64,000 bases of DNA from Psychrobacillus psychrodurans (GCA_900114885.1 FOUN01000005.1:62001-126000); one strand, 5' to 3'; numbered from the stretch's first letter, positions 53,607-61,756 are shown. The notes: a model not told the origin generated them from the letters alone. Made by a program: numbers and translations.

Positions 53607-54842
53607 TTATATATAACGAGGTGGTGATACTTTTTTTGTAAAGAATACTCCGTCTAGTTGCTCTGCAGGAGTAATTATCTGTTGCATCGTTCCTGATTCC
53701 ATAATAATCGTTTTATTAAAAATCCATTTATTAGATTCATTTGGTAAAACGCAAGAAAAATCTAGAAATGATACTGGAGAGGGACTATGATTCATATAAT
53801 CTTCCAAACTCTTCTTAGGAGGTTTTCTTAACTCATAAACGCTACCATTATTTAAAGCTGCATTTCCTTCATACATAAACAGACCAAGATAATATGATTG
53901 ACTGGTTAGATTAGGACTCATTAAAGAACCCATTGGCTTGTAGCTATATAATGATTGAATGTTTTTATAAATATGAGTATTGTGCGCCCAAATGATTATT
54001 TTTTCATTTGGATATAATTTATTGCAAATCCATTCTATGTTCTCCGCCATTATTTGATCTCGAAATTTTAAGTAATCCCCGTGTTTAGCGTCTAATCTAT
54101 CTATAAATTTCCGTTTATTATCTAATAACTTTTGAATTACAATATATGGAACATATAAGTCTTTGCGATGAAATTCTTCTTTCCAAGTCTCTAGCTCTAT
54201 ATCTAACTGAGTAATGAGGTCAAAGAGCACTTTTTTATCTTTTTGAAAACTAGTGTAAATATCTTTTGGAACTTTTTTTCTTGTCGCTTTATATTTTCCG
54301 ATATTCCTATACCAATCTATTAACATATAGTCTAGCTTGTTGATATGCTCTTTAAATTCTAATGTGAAATTAATATCGATACTTTCAAGGAAATCTAAAA
54401 GTAAGTTCTCTTTGCTGGATGGCTGAAAGTCAAAGCCTATAAGTCTTAAGTCGTCACTCTCTTTTATTTGTTGGAACAATGGTAATGTTTCTTCTGTTTT
54501 CCATAATGAAAAAATGGACTTACTCATTAGTTCGTTAACTGTAAGTTTATCTTTAATGTAGTTAGAGCTATAACATTCACTTAATCCACTTTCAAATGCC
54601 ACTACTTTGAATCCCATTCTATGGTATAGGAAGTTTATCAGTTTAGTCTTTAGTAAGGAATGCTCTGCAATTCCATGACCATTTTCGCCAAGCCAAACTA
54701 TCCGCTTATCTTTAAGAACTTGTTCTAAAAACTCAAAATGATCCATACCACATTCTGATAATGAATCTATTCCATATGAATTTTCTTTAACCCACCCAAT
54801 TGCGTTGCTATATTTTTTATTCATTGACTGAAAGATTGGCAT
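53607..54842 (-). CDS. Erythromycin esterase-family protein
   Basis: A 411-residue EreA/YbfO-family hydrolase. The family's acid/His positions are visible in VWLGENGHGIAEHSLLKTKLINFL near residue 48 and GFKVVAFESG near 78, in RDQIMAENIEWICNKL near 265 and WAHNTHIYK near 288. Some members open the macrolide lactone; many chromosomal ones, including Bacillus YbfO, have no proven substrate, so resistance should not be assumed. ATG at 54842 follows GGGGGT. Second gene of a lipoprotein-esterase-methyltransferase group. Confidence 0.83.
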   Translation of the reverse strand: MPIFQSMNKKYSNAIGWVKENSYGIDSLSECGMDHFEFLEQVLKDKRIVWLGENGHGIAEHSLLKTKLINFLYHRMGFKVVAFESGLSECYSSNYIKDKLTVNELMSKSIFSLWKTEETLPLFQQIKESDDLRLIGFDFQPSSKENLLLDFLESIDINFTLEFKEHINKLDYMLIDWYRNIGKYKATRKKVPKDIYTSFQKDKKVLFDLITQLDIELETWKEEFHRKDLYVPYIVIQKLLDNKRKFIDRLDAKHGDYLKFRDQIMAENIEWICNKLYPNEKIIIWAHNTHIYKNIQSLYSYKPMGSLMSPNLTSQSYYLGLFMYEGNAALNNGSVYELRKPPKKSLEDYMNHSPSPVSFLDFSCVLPNESNKWIFNKTIIMESGTMQQIITPAEQLDGVFFTKKVSPPRYI

Positions 54843-54866
54843 TTTTACCCCCAAAAATTGAAAAGT

Positions 54867-55397
54867 TTAGGACTCCACTTTCGCAAGCTTATTATCTGAA
54901 ATAAAAGTCGCTAGTTCTTCAAATTCTTCTTGTGATAATTTTTCATCTGTTGCATATTGAAATGATATTCCACTAAACACTCCTGAAAGTTCATAAGTTG
55001 AAACGATTGATTTCTTAAACGGTTCATCGTTATATTCATTATATAATTTAGGCATTTGCATGTTTAGTGGGCTAATAAAGGGCATCCAACCTTTTGTTGA
55101 ATCAACAAATAAAATAGGCATCTGTATACTGTCAAAACGAGATATATAATCACTATCTGATACAGTATTAAAATGTTCGTTACTAATCATTAGAAAATTA
55201 TACTTCGTTTTCAATTCGTCATTTGTAAGCAATTCCTCAACCTTTAAAGATTCATAAGTGACATTTGAATACTCAAATTTTTCTAGATTATCGCCAATAA
55301 CTCCAATACGAATCGTTTCATCCGATATTAGCTGTTTTTCTGTGCACCCCCATAAAACCATTAAACATATGATGCCGATCGTTAATTTTAATTTGAT
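54867..55397 (-). CDS. Lipoprotein with probable AUC start codon
   Basis: From the only ATG (55361) the protein would begin MVLWGCTEKQ, too short for export although WGC is a lipobox-like site. In the same frame 12 codons further up the sequence reads AUC KLKLTIGIICL MVLWGC, a complete lipoprotein signal peptide, and GGGGGG lies six bases before that ATC (55395-55397). I therefore propose an ATC start or an ATG-to-ATC mutation. The mature part (about 160 residues) is mixed alpha-beta (IRIGVIGDNLEKF), family unknown. Stop lies 24 bases before the esterase start. Confidence 0.6.
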   Translation of the reverse strand: MKLKLTIGIICLMVLWGCTEKQLISDETIRIGVIGDNLEKFEYSNVTYESLKVEELLTNDELKTKYNFLMISNEHFNTVSDSDYISRFDSIQMPILFVDSTKGWMPFISPLNMQMPKLYNEYNDEPFKKSIVSTYELSGVFSGISFQYATDEKLSQEEFEELATFISDNKLAKVES

Positions 55398-55537
55398 AAA
55401 AAGCCCCCCTCACAGTTGTAGTTAAATAGATCTACCTACTTACTCATTGAACATTCTCTATTACATTCTACTAATAGCATCTAATTCCTTTTTAATAATA
55501 AACTTTATACTGACTTTCTTAAGCCTTTTTACATTAA

Positions 55538-55579
55538 GTGACGTAGCTCACTACATCGTTAATTGAAAATGATTATCAT
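55538..55579 (+). promoter_or_regulatory. Crp/Fnr-type promoter of the DUF2249 operon
   Basis: AGTGA-CGTAGC-TCACT (55538-55553), a perfect palindrome in both arms. With TATCAT (55574-55579) as -10, the box is centred about 41.5 bases from the predicted start. A Fur-like box overlaps the -10. Confidence 0.78.
55564..55578 (+). promoter_or_regulatory. Fur-like box overlapping the DUF2249 operon promoter
   Basis: TGAAAATGATTATCA matches the Bacillus 7-1-7 Fur box (TGATAATNATTATCA) with one mismatch. It covers the -10 region, so iron-dependent repression is plausible. Inference from the motif only. Confidence 0.55.
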
Positions 55580-55607
55580 ATAGTTAACAACATAAAGGTG
55601 GGATACT

Positions 55608-55862
55608 ATGGACATGCAAAAGATTGTGGAGCTTGACGTGAGAGAGGATTTATTACTTAAAAAAGAGCCTTTTGACAAGATTATGGGAGCGGTTAAACAG
55701 TTAAAGCCTGGTCAGATTTTCGTGCTTCATGCACCATTCAATCCCATACCATTGCACAAACTATTAAGTAAAAAAGGATTCGTCTACGAAGTGATTAAGC
55801 TAGAGAAAAAACATTGGCAAACTACTTATATACAGAAAGAAGTGGATAACAGTGATTCTTGA
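55608..55862 (+). CDS. DUF2249 protein
   Basis: An 84-residue DUF2249 domain: ELDVREDLLLKKEPFDKIMGAVKQLKPGQIFVLHAPFNPIPLHKLLSKKGF. It starts a four-gene operon (DUF2249, DUF2249, membrane protein, MIP18) preceded by a Crp/Fnr box and a Fur-like box. AAAGGTGG lies before the ATG. Its last 11 bases overlap the next gene, showing coupling. Confidence 0.88.
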   Translation: MDMQKIVELDVREDLLLKKEPFDKIMGAVKQLKPGQIFVLHAPFNPIPLHKLLSKKGFVYEVIKLEKKHWQTTYIQKEVDNSDS

Positions 55863-56067
55863 TAATCGTGGCTTAGAACCACCGCAGCCAATGATGCGCA
55901 CATTGACAAAGCTAGAAAACATACATGTAGGTGAAACAATTACTATTATTAATGATCGTAGACCAATGTTTTTATATGAAGAGTTAAATGAGCTTGGCTA
56001 TTTACATAACACAGAAGCACTAGAAGATGGAAGCTTTAAAATTACAATTACAAAGTCTGGTGAATAA
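55852..56067 (+). CDS. DUF2249 protein
   Basis: A 71-residue DUF2249 domain: ILDNRGLEPPQPMMRTLTKLENIHVGETITIINDRRPMFLYEELNELGY, with the L-D-R-G-L-E-P-P-Q-P-M start and the R-R-P-M-F-L-Y motif typical of the second copy in such operons. GTG start inside the end of the preceding gene. Immediately followed by the membrane protein gene. Confidence 0.88.
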   Translation: MILDNRGLEPPQPMMRTLTKLENIHVGETITIINDRRPMFLYEELNELGYLHNTEALEDGSFKITITKSGE

Positions 56068-56068
56068 C

Positions 56069-57313
56069 ATGAAAACAACAAGTTTAAAATCGGATACAAA
56101 TATTAAACTTCCATTAGCATTTATTTTATATGCATTAATAGCTTTTGTTGTAGCACAAGGTGTTCTTTTGCTGAATAGTGATTTGTTAGTATCGAGTCAA
56201 TTTCGACTTCCTAGTTCATGGATGGGTGCACATTTCCTGTTGCTTGGCTTTGCAGTAATGATTGCTATGGGGGCAATGTATCAATTAGTTCCCGTTGCAT
56301 TTTTAACTCCAATTTGGAATCAAAAACTGGGCTGTCTCCAATTTGTAATTACAGTTGTAGGAATAACTAGCCTTACTCTAACTCTTGGATTTAAGCCTAC
56401 ATCCGCAATTTATGGAGGAATCCTAACAATCTTTGGTATTACTTTATTTATCTTCCAAATGGCTATGACAATCAGTAAACAAAAACAGAGAAATATGATT
56501 TCATTTTTCGTCATTGCAGCTGTTTCGAGCTTTGCCCTCACTATTCTGGCAGGCTTTGTACTCGCTTGGAATATTGCCTACGGTGGAATAGAAAGCCATC
56601 ATTCAATTCTATATTCTCATATTACGTTAGGTGTAGCAGGATGGTTTACACTTTTAATATTCGGTTTCTCTTACAAGTTAGTGCCCATGTTTAGCCTTTC
56701 TCACGGATTTACATTGAAATGGACTAGTCTTTCCTTCTCAACCTATGTGTTCGGACTGCTTATACTAATTGTGTCCTTTTGGGTTGATTTGGATGCACTA
56801 ACTACAATCGGCTGGCTATTTCTTTTTATCGGTTTCTCTTTTTTTGTCTTAGATATGAGAGCAATTTTACTTAAACGCTTAAAGAAGAAATTAGATAAGC
56901 CTTTTGCATTTTCGGTAATTGCGATAGGAAACGGTCTAGTAATTCATTCTCTTGCTTTAATACTCAGTCTGTTTGGAATAAATGATTCATCCATTTGGAG
57001 CTGGTTAATATTTCTTTACGTAATGAGCTGGATTATATTTAGTATTTTAGGATACTTGTATAAGATTGTACCGTTTCTATGGTGGACACATAAATACGCA
57101 GATAAAATCGGTAAAGAAAAAGTTCCAAAGATGAAGGATATGATTGACGAAAAAATGAGCGTTGTATTATTTAGTTTGTTTGTCGTTAGTATTATTGGAT
57201 TGGCTACAGGAGCATTATTACAAATCAGTTTAGTCGTTTTGAATTTCCAAGCATTGCTAACTGTAACATCCTTTTTATATGCATTTTCCATCATTCGTAT
57301 TTTATTTAGATAG
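56069..57313 (+). CDS. Haem-copper-oxidase-I-like membrane protein (NnrS/CcoN-type)
   Basis: A 414-residue protein with about twelve membrane helices and scattered conserved His (GAHFLLLGFAVMIAMGAMYQLVP near 45, YSHITLGVAGWFTLLIFGFSYKLVPMF near 185, GNGLVIHSLAL near 290, PFLWWTHKY near 335). It is usually annotated as a cbb3-type subunit I-like or NnrS-like protein, but lacks a full set of haem-copper ligands, so it is not a working oxidase. Found with DUF2249 genes in NO/low-oxygen clusters. ATG directly after the second DUF2249 gene. Confidence 0.78.
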   Translation: MKTTSLKSDTNIKLPLAFILYALIAFVVAQGVLLLNSDLLVSSQFRLPSSWMGAHFLLLGFAVMIAMGAMYQLVPVAFLTPIWNQKLGCLQFVITVVGITSLTLTLGFKPTSAIYGGILTIFGITLFIFQMAMTISKQKQRNMISFFVIAAVSSFALTILAGFVLAWNIAYGGIESHHSILYSHITLGVAGWFTLLIFGFSYKLVPMFSLSHGFTLKWTSLSFSTYVFGLLILIVSFWVDLDALTTIGWLFLFIGFSFFVLDMRAILLKRLKKKLDKPFAFSVIAIGNGLVIHSLALILSLFGINDSSIWSWLIFLYVMSWIIFSILGYLYKIVPFLWWTHKYADKIGKEKVPKMKDMIDEKMSVVLFSLFVVSIIGLATGALLQISLVVLNFQALLTVTSFLYAFSIIRILFR

Positions 57314-57337
57314 CATTTAGGAAGGGAGTTCTTATAA

Positions 57338-57631
57338 ATGTCTTACGGGAAATTGGTAGAACAATCATTATATGATGTTGTCGATCCAGAGTTAGGTATT
57401 AATATCGTGGACTTAGGGTTGGTTTACGGAGTATGTTCAGATGAGAACAACAATGTAATAATAACTATGACGCTCACTACCCCCGGCTGCCCCATGCATG
57501 ACAGTATTACAAATGGAGTTAAACACCGAGTCAGTCAACTAGAAGAAGTTGGAGAGGTCGAGGTAAATCTCGTATGGGAGCCAGAATGGAGTCCGAGTAA
57601 AATGAGTGACCTAGCGAAAGAGCTGTTATAG
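57338..57631 (+). CDS. MIP18-family (DUF59) iron-sulfur assembly protein
   Basis: A 97-residue DUF59 protein: QSLYDVVDPELGINIVDLGLVYGV at the start and TLTTPGCPMHDSITNGVKHRV with the conserved Cys near residue 51, then a WEPEWSPSKMSDLAKE tail. It assists Fe-S cluster maturation, like SufT/PaaD-type proteins. Last gene of the DUF2249 operon, with a strong terminator after it; its presence suggests that Fe-S repair is part of the response. Confidence 0.9.
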   Translation: MSYGKLVEQSLYDVVDPELGINIVDLGLVYGVCSDENNNVIITMTLTTPGCPMHDSITNGVKHRVSQLEEVGEVEVNLVWEPEWSPSKMSDLAKELL

Positions 57632-57643
57632 AAGAGGTCAGGG

Positions 57644-57680
57644 ATAGACTTACTCTTGATGGGTAAGTCTATTTTTATTT
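57644..57680 (+). terminator. Terminator of the DUF2249 operon
   Basis: ATAGACTTACTC pairs with GGGTAAGTCTAT, followed by TTTTATTTT. Confidence 0.88.
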
Positions 57681-57704
57681 TAGGGATTTTGTGAAAATAG
57701 GAGA

Positions 57705-57795
57705 ATCGCAAGTTTAGTCAATAGAATAGCAAGTTCAACCTGTTAAATAGCAAGGTCACTCTCGCAAATCGCAAGTCCGCCTGATAAGATAGGGA
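57705..57795 (+). repeat. 21-nt phased word array (ATMGCAAGT) after the DUF2249 operon
   Basis: GAATCGCAAGT and ATAGCAAG variants recur with the key G at 57708, 57729, 57750, 57771 and a decayed copy at 57792, four steps of exactly 21. It reads in the sense of the operon upstream and starts after its terminator. Shares GCAAGT with the array at 32.5 kb. No gene in the gap. Confidence 0.85.
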
Positions 57796-57905
57796 TTTTC
57801 TCGGATAAACGATGGTGCACTACGTATGAGAGGAGCTTTCTTTTTAACGATTCGACCTCTGCATAATCTTCAGTTTCTCACGTATTTTCAAAATCCATCC
57901 AATAG

Positions 57906-57942
57906 AAAAAGGACAATTTGATACACAAATTGTCCGATTTTT
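57906..57942. terminator. Terminator of the ba3 oxidase operon
   Basis: GGACAATTTG pairs perfectly with CAAATTGTCC around TGTAT, with TTTTTC on the minus side and CGATTTTTC on the plus side. Confidence 0.88.
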
Positions 57943-58490
57943 CATTCGTAATCAGAGGGATCAATTATCAGTGTTGAGATGAAATAAATCATAATACTGA
58001 CTGCAAAAAATACGAAGCCCCAGCCTAGTGTTTTTTGTTCGATGATTAAGTAATTATTGCATAGCTGTACGGGTGATGCGATATAGAGCCATGCCATGCC
58101 CCCAAAAATTACACTCAGTAGAACATATAATGTATTTTTTCCTACGTTACTTAGTTTACCCCAGCTGTCTCGTAATGGAACTCCAGCTAAAAATGGTAAG
58201 CTTATAAATTTAAATAATTCGACTGCGGGTATCGACAGTGCTTCATCCATCGTTCTCGGAAGCAACCAGTAACCGAGTATCACCATAAAGAGAAGAATAC
58301 CAGGTACCCCATTACTATTCCATTTTTCAAAGAATCTAGCGAATATCTTTTGATAAAGTGGAGCCATTAGTACACCAACGACAACAAACAACGTCATTTG
58401 CATATGCATATGAATAGCCATAACTGATTCTGCTAAATTCGCAACAGGTGGTAGCATCAAGAAAATATATAGGACTAGTCCGTACTTCAA
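57942..58490 (-). CDS. CtaG-like integral membrane protein of the oxidase operon
   Basis: A 182-residue protein with about five membrane helices. AESVMAIHMHMQMTLFVVVGVLMAPLY near residue 20 has the His/Met-rich helix seen in CtaG-type and DUF420-like factors that help copper insertion into oxidases. TTG start whose ribosome site GGGGGAG lies in the end of the SCO gene, so it is translated with it. Role in oxidase assembly is inferred from position. Confidence 0.65.
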   Translation of the reverse strand: MKYGLVLYIFLMLPPVANLAESVMAIHMHMQMTLFVVVGVLMAPLYQKIFARFFEKWNSNGVPGILLFMVILGYWLLPRTMDEALSIPAVELFKFISLPFLAGVPLRDSWGKLSNVGKNTLYVLLSVIFGGMAWLYIASPVQLCNNYLIIEQKTLGWGFVFFAVSIMIYFISTLIIDPSDYE

Positions 58491-58491
58491 A

Positions 58492-59124
58492 CTACTCCCC
58501 CACTTTCGAATCGAGAATGGAATTTACTTTATCCGCCGCTAATTCGATTTCTTCATAATCCATAACTTCGATTAAAATACCATTTGGATCTACTAAATAG
58601 AATGCGGAATTATGCTGGAAGTTGCCGTTTTCATCAGGGATGACAGTCACTCCAAAATCCATCAGTAATCCATCTAACTGCTGCTGGTCTGAGATTCTCG
58701 CCAGTCTCCATGTTTCACCATCGCTATCAAAATAATAGCGATACTTCTCAAGAGTTGCCGGGTCATCATTCTTTGGATCAAAGCTGATACTTAAAAAGAC
58801 GATATCCTTACCTATATACTTGGGTGGAATTTGTTTATATACCTCAGCTAAATTGAATTCTAATTGTGGGCAAACATCGGAGCAAGCAGTGTATATAAAT
58901 GTTAGCATCACATATTTTCCCTCGAATTCTGAAAAGGAATATACTCTTTCTTTGCTATCTTCTAATGTAACCTCAGGGAAAACTCGATTTTCCTCCATTA
59001 ATTTATTCACTCTGGCAGTTTCAACTGTATATGCAGTAAATCCGTCTGTTCCGATATAAAATAAAATTGCTCCGAATAATAGGACAACAAAGATTGCTAT
59101 TGAATTGTATTGTTTGTTCTTCAT
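58492..59124 (-). CDS. SCO1/SenC-family copper chaperone
   Basis: A 210-residue thioredoxin-fold protein with an N-terminal membrane helix (about 8-28). The copper motif is CSDVCP near residue 80 and the distant His is in NFQHNSAFYLVDPNG near 172; SISFDPKNDDPATLEKY is the typical SCO loop. It delivers copper to the CuA site of subunit II, encoded two genes upstream. ATG at 59124 follows AAGGTTG; an earlier GTG is also possible. Confidence 0.9.
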   Translation of the reverse strand: MKNKQYNSIAIFVVLLFGAILFYIGTDGFTAYTVETARVNKLMEENRVFPEVTLEDSKERVYSFSEFEGKYVMLTFIYTACSDVCPQLEFNLAEVYKQIPPKYIGKDIVFLSISFDPKNDDPATLEKYRYYFDSDGETWRLARISDQQQLDGLLMDFGVTVIPDENGNFQHNSAFYLVDPNGILIEVMDYEEIELAADKVNSILDSKVGE

Positions 59125-59150
59125 AACAATCACAACCTTATATTTATTAA

Positions 59151-59180
59151 TAAAGAGATAGCCTTCAAAGACTATCTCTA
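59151..59180 (-). terminator. Weak internal terminator between oxidase subunit I and SCO
   Basis: AGAGATAG pairs with CTATCTCT on the minus strand, followed by TTATTAATAAA. It would reduce rather than block expression of the SCO and CtaG-like genes. Confidence 0.6.
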
Positions 59181-59187
59181 CTACGTT

Positions 59188-60867
59188 TTACCAAGTTCTA
59201 AATGGTGGTGATCCTGGTGGTGCATTTACAATCATATCTACCACCGGAATTACGTATGCCATGGAAACTACTAAAATCATTAGGACAATCCATAATGTCC
59301 AGCGTTCTGTCCATTTCGGTGTTGGCGCAGCATTTTCCTCTGGCTCCGCGATTTGGAATTCCGTTTGTCCTTTTGGTGCAAAGAACATTAGATTGAATGC
59401 GATGTAGACCATTAGCACGACACCAACCATTAACAATGTACCACCAACTGCTAGCAGCAATAGGTAAGGATCCCATCCTAAAGCTGTTGCATTATCTCCA
59501 TAAGTTGTATACGAAGTTCTTCTTGGAGAACCAAATAGGCCAACATAGTGCATAGCCCCAGACATTAATGCCATACCAACTGTCCAAACTAATGTTTGAA
59601 TTACCCCTAATTTATTCATTTGAGGTGTAAGAACACGTCCAGTCAAATGAGGGATCAACCAGTAAGCAACTCCAAAGAATGATAATACAACCGTAACCCC
59701 TAGAGTTAAGTGGAAGTGACCTACAACCCACATTGAATTGTGTACTACAGTGTTTAGTTGGTTATTTGTTTGAGCAATACCTCCGGCTCCAGCGGGTATA
59801 AAAGCTATCATCGCGATCATTGGTGCGAGGAATCGAACATCGCCCCATGGTAATTTTTTAATCCAGCCTAACAGACCTTTCGCACCTTTCTTTCTACCAG
59901 AGCGTTCAAATATCGCAAACATTGCAAATGCAGTCATTAATGAAGGGAATCCAATAGATAGACTCATAAATACATGCATGAATTTAATACCTTCAGTAAT
60001 TCCTGGATCGACAATTTGGTGATGGAATCCACCAGTAATATTTAAAACTACTAATAGTATTACAACTAGTCGAGTGAGCGTGTCACTCCATTGTCTTCCG
60101 CCAATAATTTTAGGTATAGCAATATACCAAGTAGATACTGCGGTCAGATACCAAATATTTACTAACGTATGTCCAAAACTCCAGAACAGCGTGCGACTTA
60201 ATAAAACATTAATCGTATCTGTCCAACCAAATGCCCAAGGAATAATCATTAATACTTCAATTGTTACGCCTATACTACCGAAGAACAAAAGCACAAACAC
60301 ACCAACTGCAAAGAATGCGAGTAAAGAAATATGCTGTCCTTTATGTTTCTTTCTCCAGTCGGCCACATTGATGAATGCACCAAAAGCGCATAGCCAAATA
60401 CCTATAACCAAAAATACTAATCCAACGTAAAACCAACCAGATGCTGCCATAGGTGGATAGAACGTATACATAACAGATGCATCACCCATGATAATAGTTG
60501 TTGCAACAAAGACAACCCCAACTACCATTGATCCAAAGCCAATCCATCCAAGTTTTCTAACCTTTGAAAGTAATCCTCCTAATGTGTGAGATAATGCTGC
60601 ATAAAAATATCCAATAGTAAATGTTGTACTAAACACAAGAACTAATAATACTCCATGTGCTGAAAGTACTTGATAATAATTTAGCCATGTTGGTAATTCT
60701 AATATTCCAGCACGGTTAAGACCTTGAAGCAAACCTAATACTCCTCCGATAAAAAACGCGATAAACGCTACTATAAAAAGTGCAATAGAAAATCGTGCAT
60801 CCAGAGGATTGGCTCCTAACACGTTATTTACTTTTTGTTTCATTGTTTTCTTTGCTACTGCCTCCAT
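59188..60867 (-). CDS. cbaA: ba3-type cytochrome oxidase subunit I
   Basis: A 559-residue haem-copper oxidase subunit with about 13 membrane helices. Ligand His are visible in YQVLSAHGVLLVLVF near residue 70 (low-spin haem), WSFGHTLVNIWYLTA near 230 and GGFHHQIVDPG near 280 (CuB), and VVGHFHLTLGVTVVL near 385 (haems). The YxxH/HPxVY set is that of B-type (ba3) rather than aa3 oxidases. High-affinity terminal oxidase using cytochrome c. Follows subunit II by 16 bases. Confidence 0.93.
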   Translation of the reverse strand: MEAVAKKTMKQKVNNVLGANPLDARFSIALFIVAFIAFFIGGVLGLLQGLNRAGILELPTWLNYYQVLSAHGVLLVLVFSTTFTIGYFYAALSHTLGGLLSKVRKLGWIGFGSMVVGVVFVATTIIMGDASVMYTFYPPMAASGWFYVGLVFLVIGIWLCAFGAFINVADWRKKHKGQHISLLAFFAVGVFVLLFFGSIGVTIEVLMIIPWAFGWTDTINVLLSRTLFWSFGHTLVNIWYLTAVSTWYIAIPKIIGGRQWSDTLTRLVVILLVVLNITGGFHHQIVDPGITEGIKFMHVFMSLSIGFPSLMTAFAMFAIFERSGRKKGAKGLLGWIKKLPWGDVRFLAPMIAMIAFIPAGAGGIAQTNNQLNTVVHNSMWVVGHFHLTLGVTVVLSFFGVAYWLIPHLTGRVLTPQMNKLGVIQTLVWTVGMALMSGAMHYVGLFGSPRRTSYTTYGDNATALGWDPYLLLLAVGGTLLMVGVVLMVYIAFNLMFFAPKGQTEFQIAEPEENAAPTPKWTERWTLWIVLMILVVSMAYVIPVVDMIVNAPPGSPPFRTW

Positions 60868-60883
60868 GATGATCCTCCTTCCT

Positions 60884-61351
60884 CTATTTAACTGTGATCG
60901 TAGTACTCATCATCTGATGTCCCGCTCCACAATACTCATTACATAAAACTAAATATTCACCGGCTTCATCAAAGTTTTGTGTTGCCCTTTGGATATGCCC
61001 TGGTGTTACCATTGCATTTAAGTTAGTGCCTGCCACTTGGAAACCATGTACAACATCCTTAGATGTCATGACAAAAGTTACTTTTGCTCCTGCTGGAATT
61101 TCGATATCCATTGGAGTGAAAGAGAATATTTGTAGGGTCATAACGACCTCATATTCATTGTCTCCCGTTTTATAAACACCAGGCTTATCAAAAGGTGCTG
61201 TTTCATCAACTTTCTGTGGATCTATTGTCTCTAGTCCACTAGGTGTCCCCATATCCAAAGCGAAAGCTTGATATCCGGTGATTGCCATCGAAATAACTAA
61301 AATTGCTACTCCAATAATTAGCCAAATCTCTTCTGAGCGATGCATTTTCAT
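60884..61351 (-). CDS. cbaB: ba3-type cytochrome oxidase subunit II (CuA)
   Basis: A 155-residue protein with one N-terminal membrane helix (about 10-30) and an external cupredoxin domain. The CuA motif CNEYCGAGHQMM near residue 137 carries the two Cys, His and Met, with an earlier His in DVVHGFQVAGT near 100. The short single-helix form is typical of ba3 oxidases. GGAGGAG before the ATG. Confidence 0.93.
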   Translation of the reverse strand: MKMHRSEEIWLIIGVAILVISMAITGYQAFALDMGTPSGLETIDPQKVDETAPFDKPGVYKTGDNEYEVVMTLQIFSFTPMDIEIPAGAKVTFVMTSKDVVHGFQVAGTNLNAMVTPGHIQRATQNFDEAGEYLVLCNEYCGAGHQMMSTTITVK

Positions 61352-61367
61352 ACAGTTTCTCCTCCTT

Positions 61368-61499
61368 TCAAACTCTATCCATATATAAAACTAGTAGTAG
61401 AACGATACATAAAATAATCGGTACTCCAACAAAAACGAGAGAGGCAAATAATGCTCCACTATAAGATTCCTTCTGTTCTTTTACATTTTTGAATCCCAT
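61368..61499 (-). CDS. cbaD: ba3 oxidase subunit IIa-like small protein (43 aa)
   Basis: A 43-residue protein starting MGFKNVKEQKESYSGALFAS, then one hydrophobic helix (FVGVPIILCIVLLLVLYM). Position as first gene of the ba3 operon and the single-helix build match subunit IIa of ba3 oxidases. Excellent ribosome site GGAGG nine bases before the ATG. Subunit II starts 16 bases after its stop. Confidence 0.8.
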   Translation of the reverse strand: MGFKNVKEQKESYSGALFASLVFVGVPIILCIVLLLVLYMDRV

Positions 61500-61533
61500 C
61501 TATTTCGTCCTCCTTGTATTTCTTCTTACTTTT

Positions 61534-61598
61534 ATTCTAGTAATAAAGCACATACTAAAAAGTGTTCTAAATCACTTGTAGCTGTGATTTTGAACACG
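61534..61598 (-). promoter_or_regulatory. ba3 operon promoter with tandem Crp/Fnr boxes
   Basis: On the minus strand: distal box CGTGT-TCAAAA-TCACA (61583-61598), proximal box AGTGA-TTTAGA-ACACT (61561-61576), and -10 TAGAAT (61534-61539). The proximal box is centred 41.5 bases from the predicted start near 61527; the distal one lies 22 bases (two turns) further. Confidence 0.78.
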
Positions 61599-61608
61599 AT
61601 GTTTTTTA

Positions 61609-61756
61609 TATAATCCGGAGATAGCCCATAAAAATGTGGAATTAGCCCTTAAACTGCTGTTATCCGCCACAAAATCACGGTATCGCCCATAAAGTCACCA
61701 ATATAACCCATAAAACTATTACCACTGCCCATAAAATCTAAAAATAGCCCATATTC
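61609..61756 (-). repeat. 21-nt phased word array (TTTATGGGCTAT family) after the 153-aa lipoprotein gene
   Basis: Seven units; plus-strand key positions 61624, 61645, 61666, 61685, 61706, 61727, 61747 (steps 21, 21, 19, 21, 21, 20). Minus-strand word TTTATGGGCTAT or TTTATGGGCGAT. It reads in the sense of the lipoprotein gene and follows its terminator. It ends close to the distal Crp/Fnr box of the oxidase operon. Confidence 0.87.

Noticed and set aside
53607-54842. Proof of macrolide resistance
   Set aside because: The erythromycin-esterase family is broad and chromosomal Bacillus members have no proven drug substrate.
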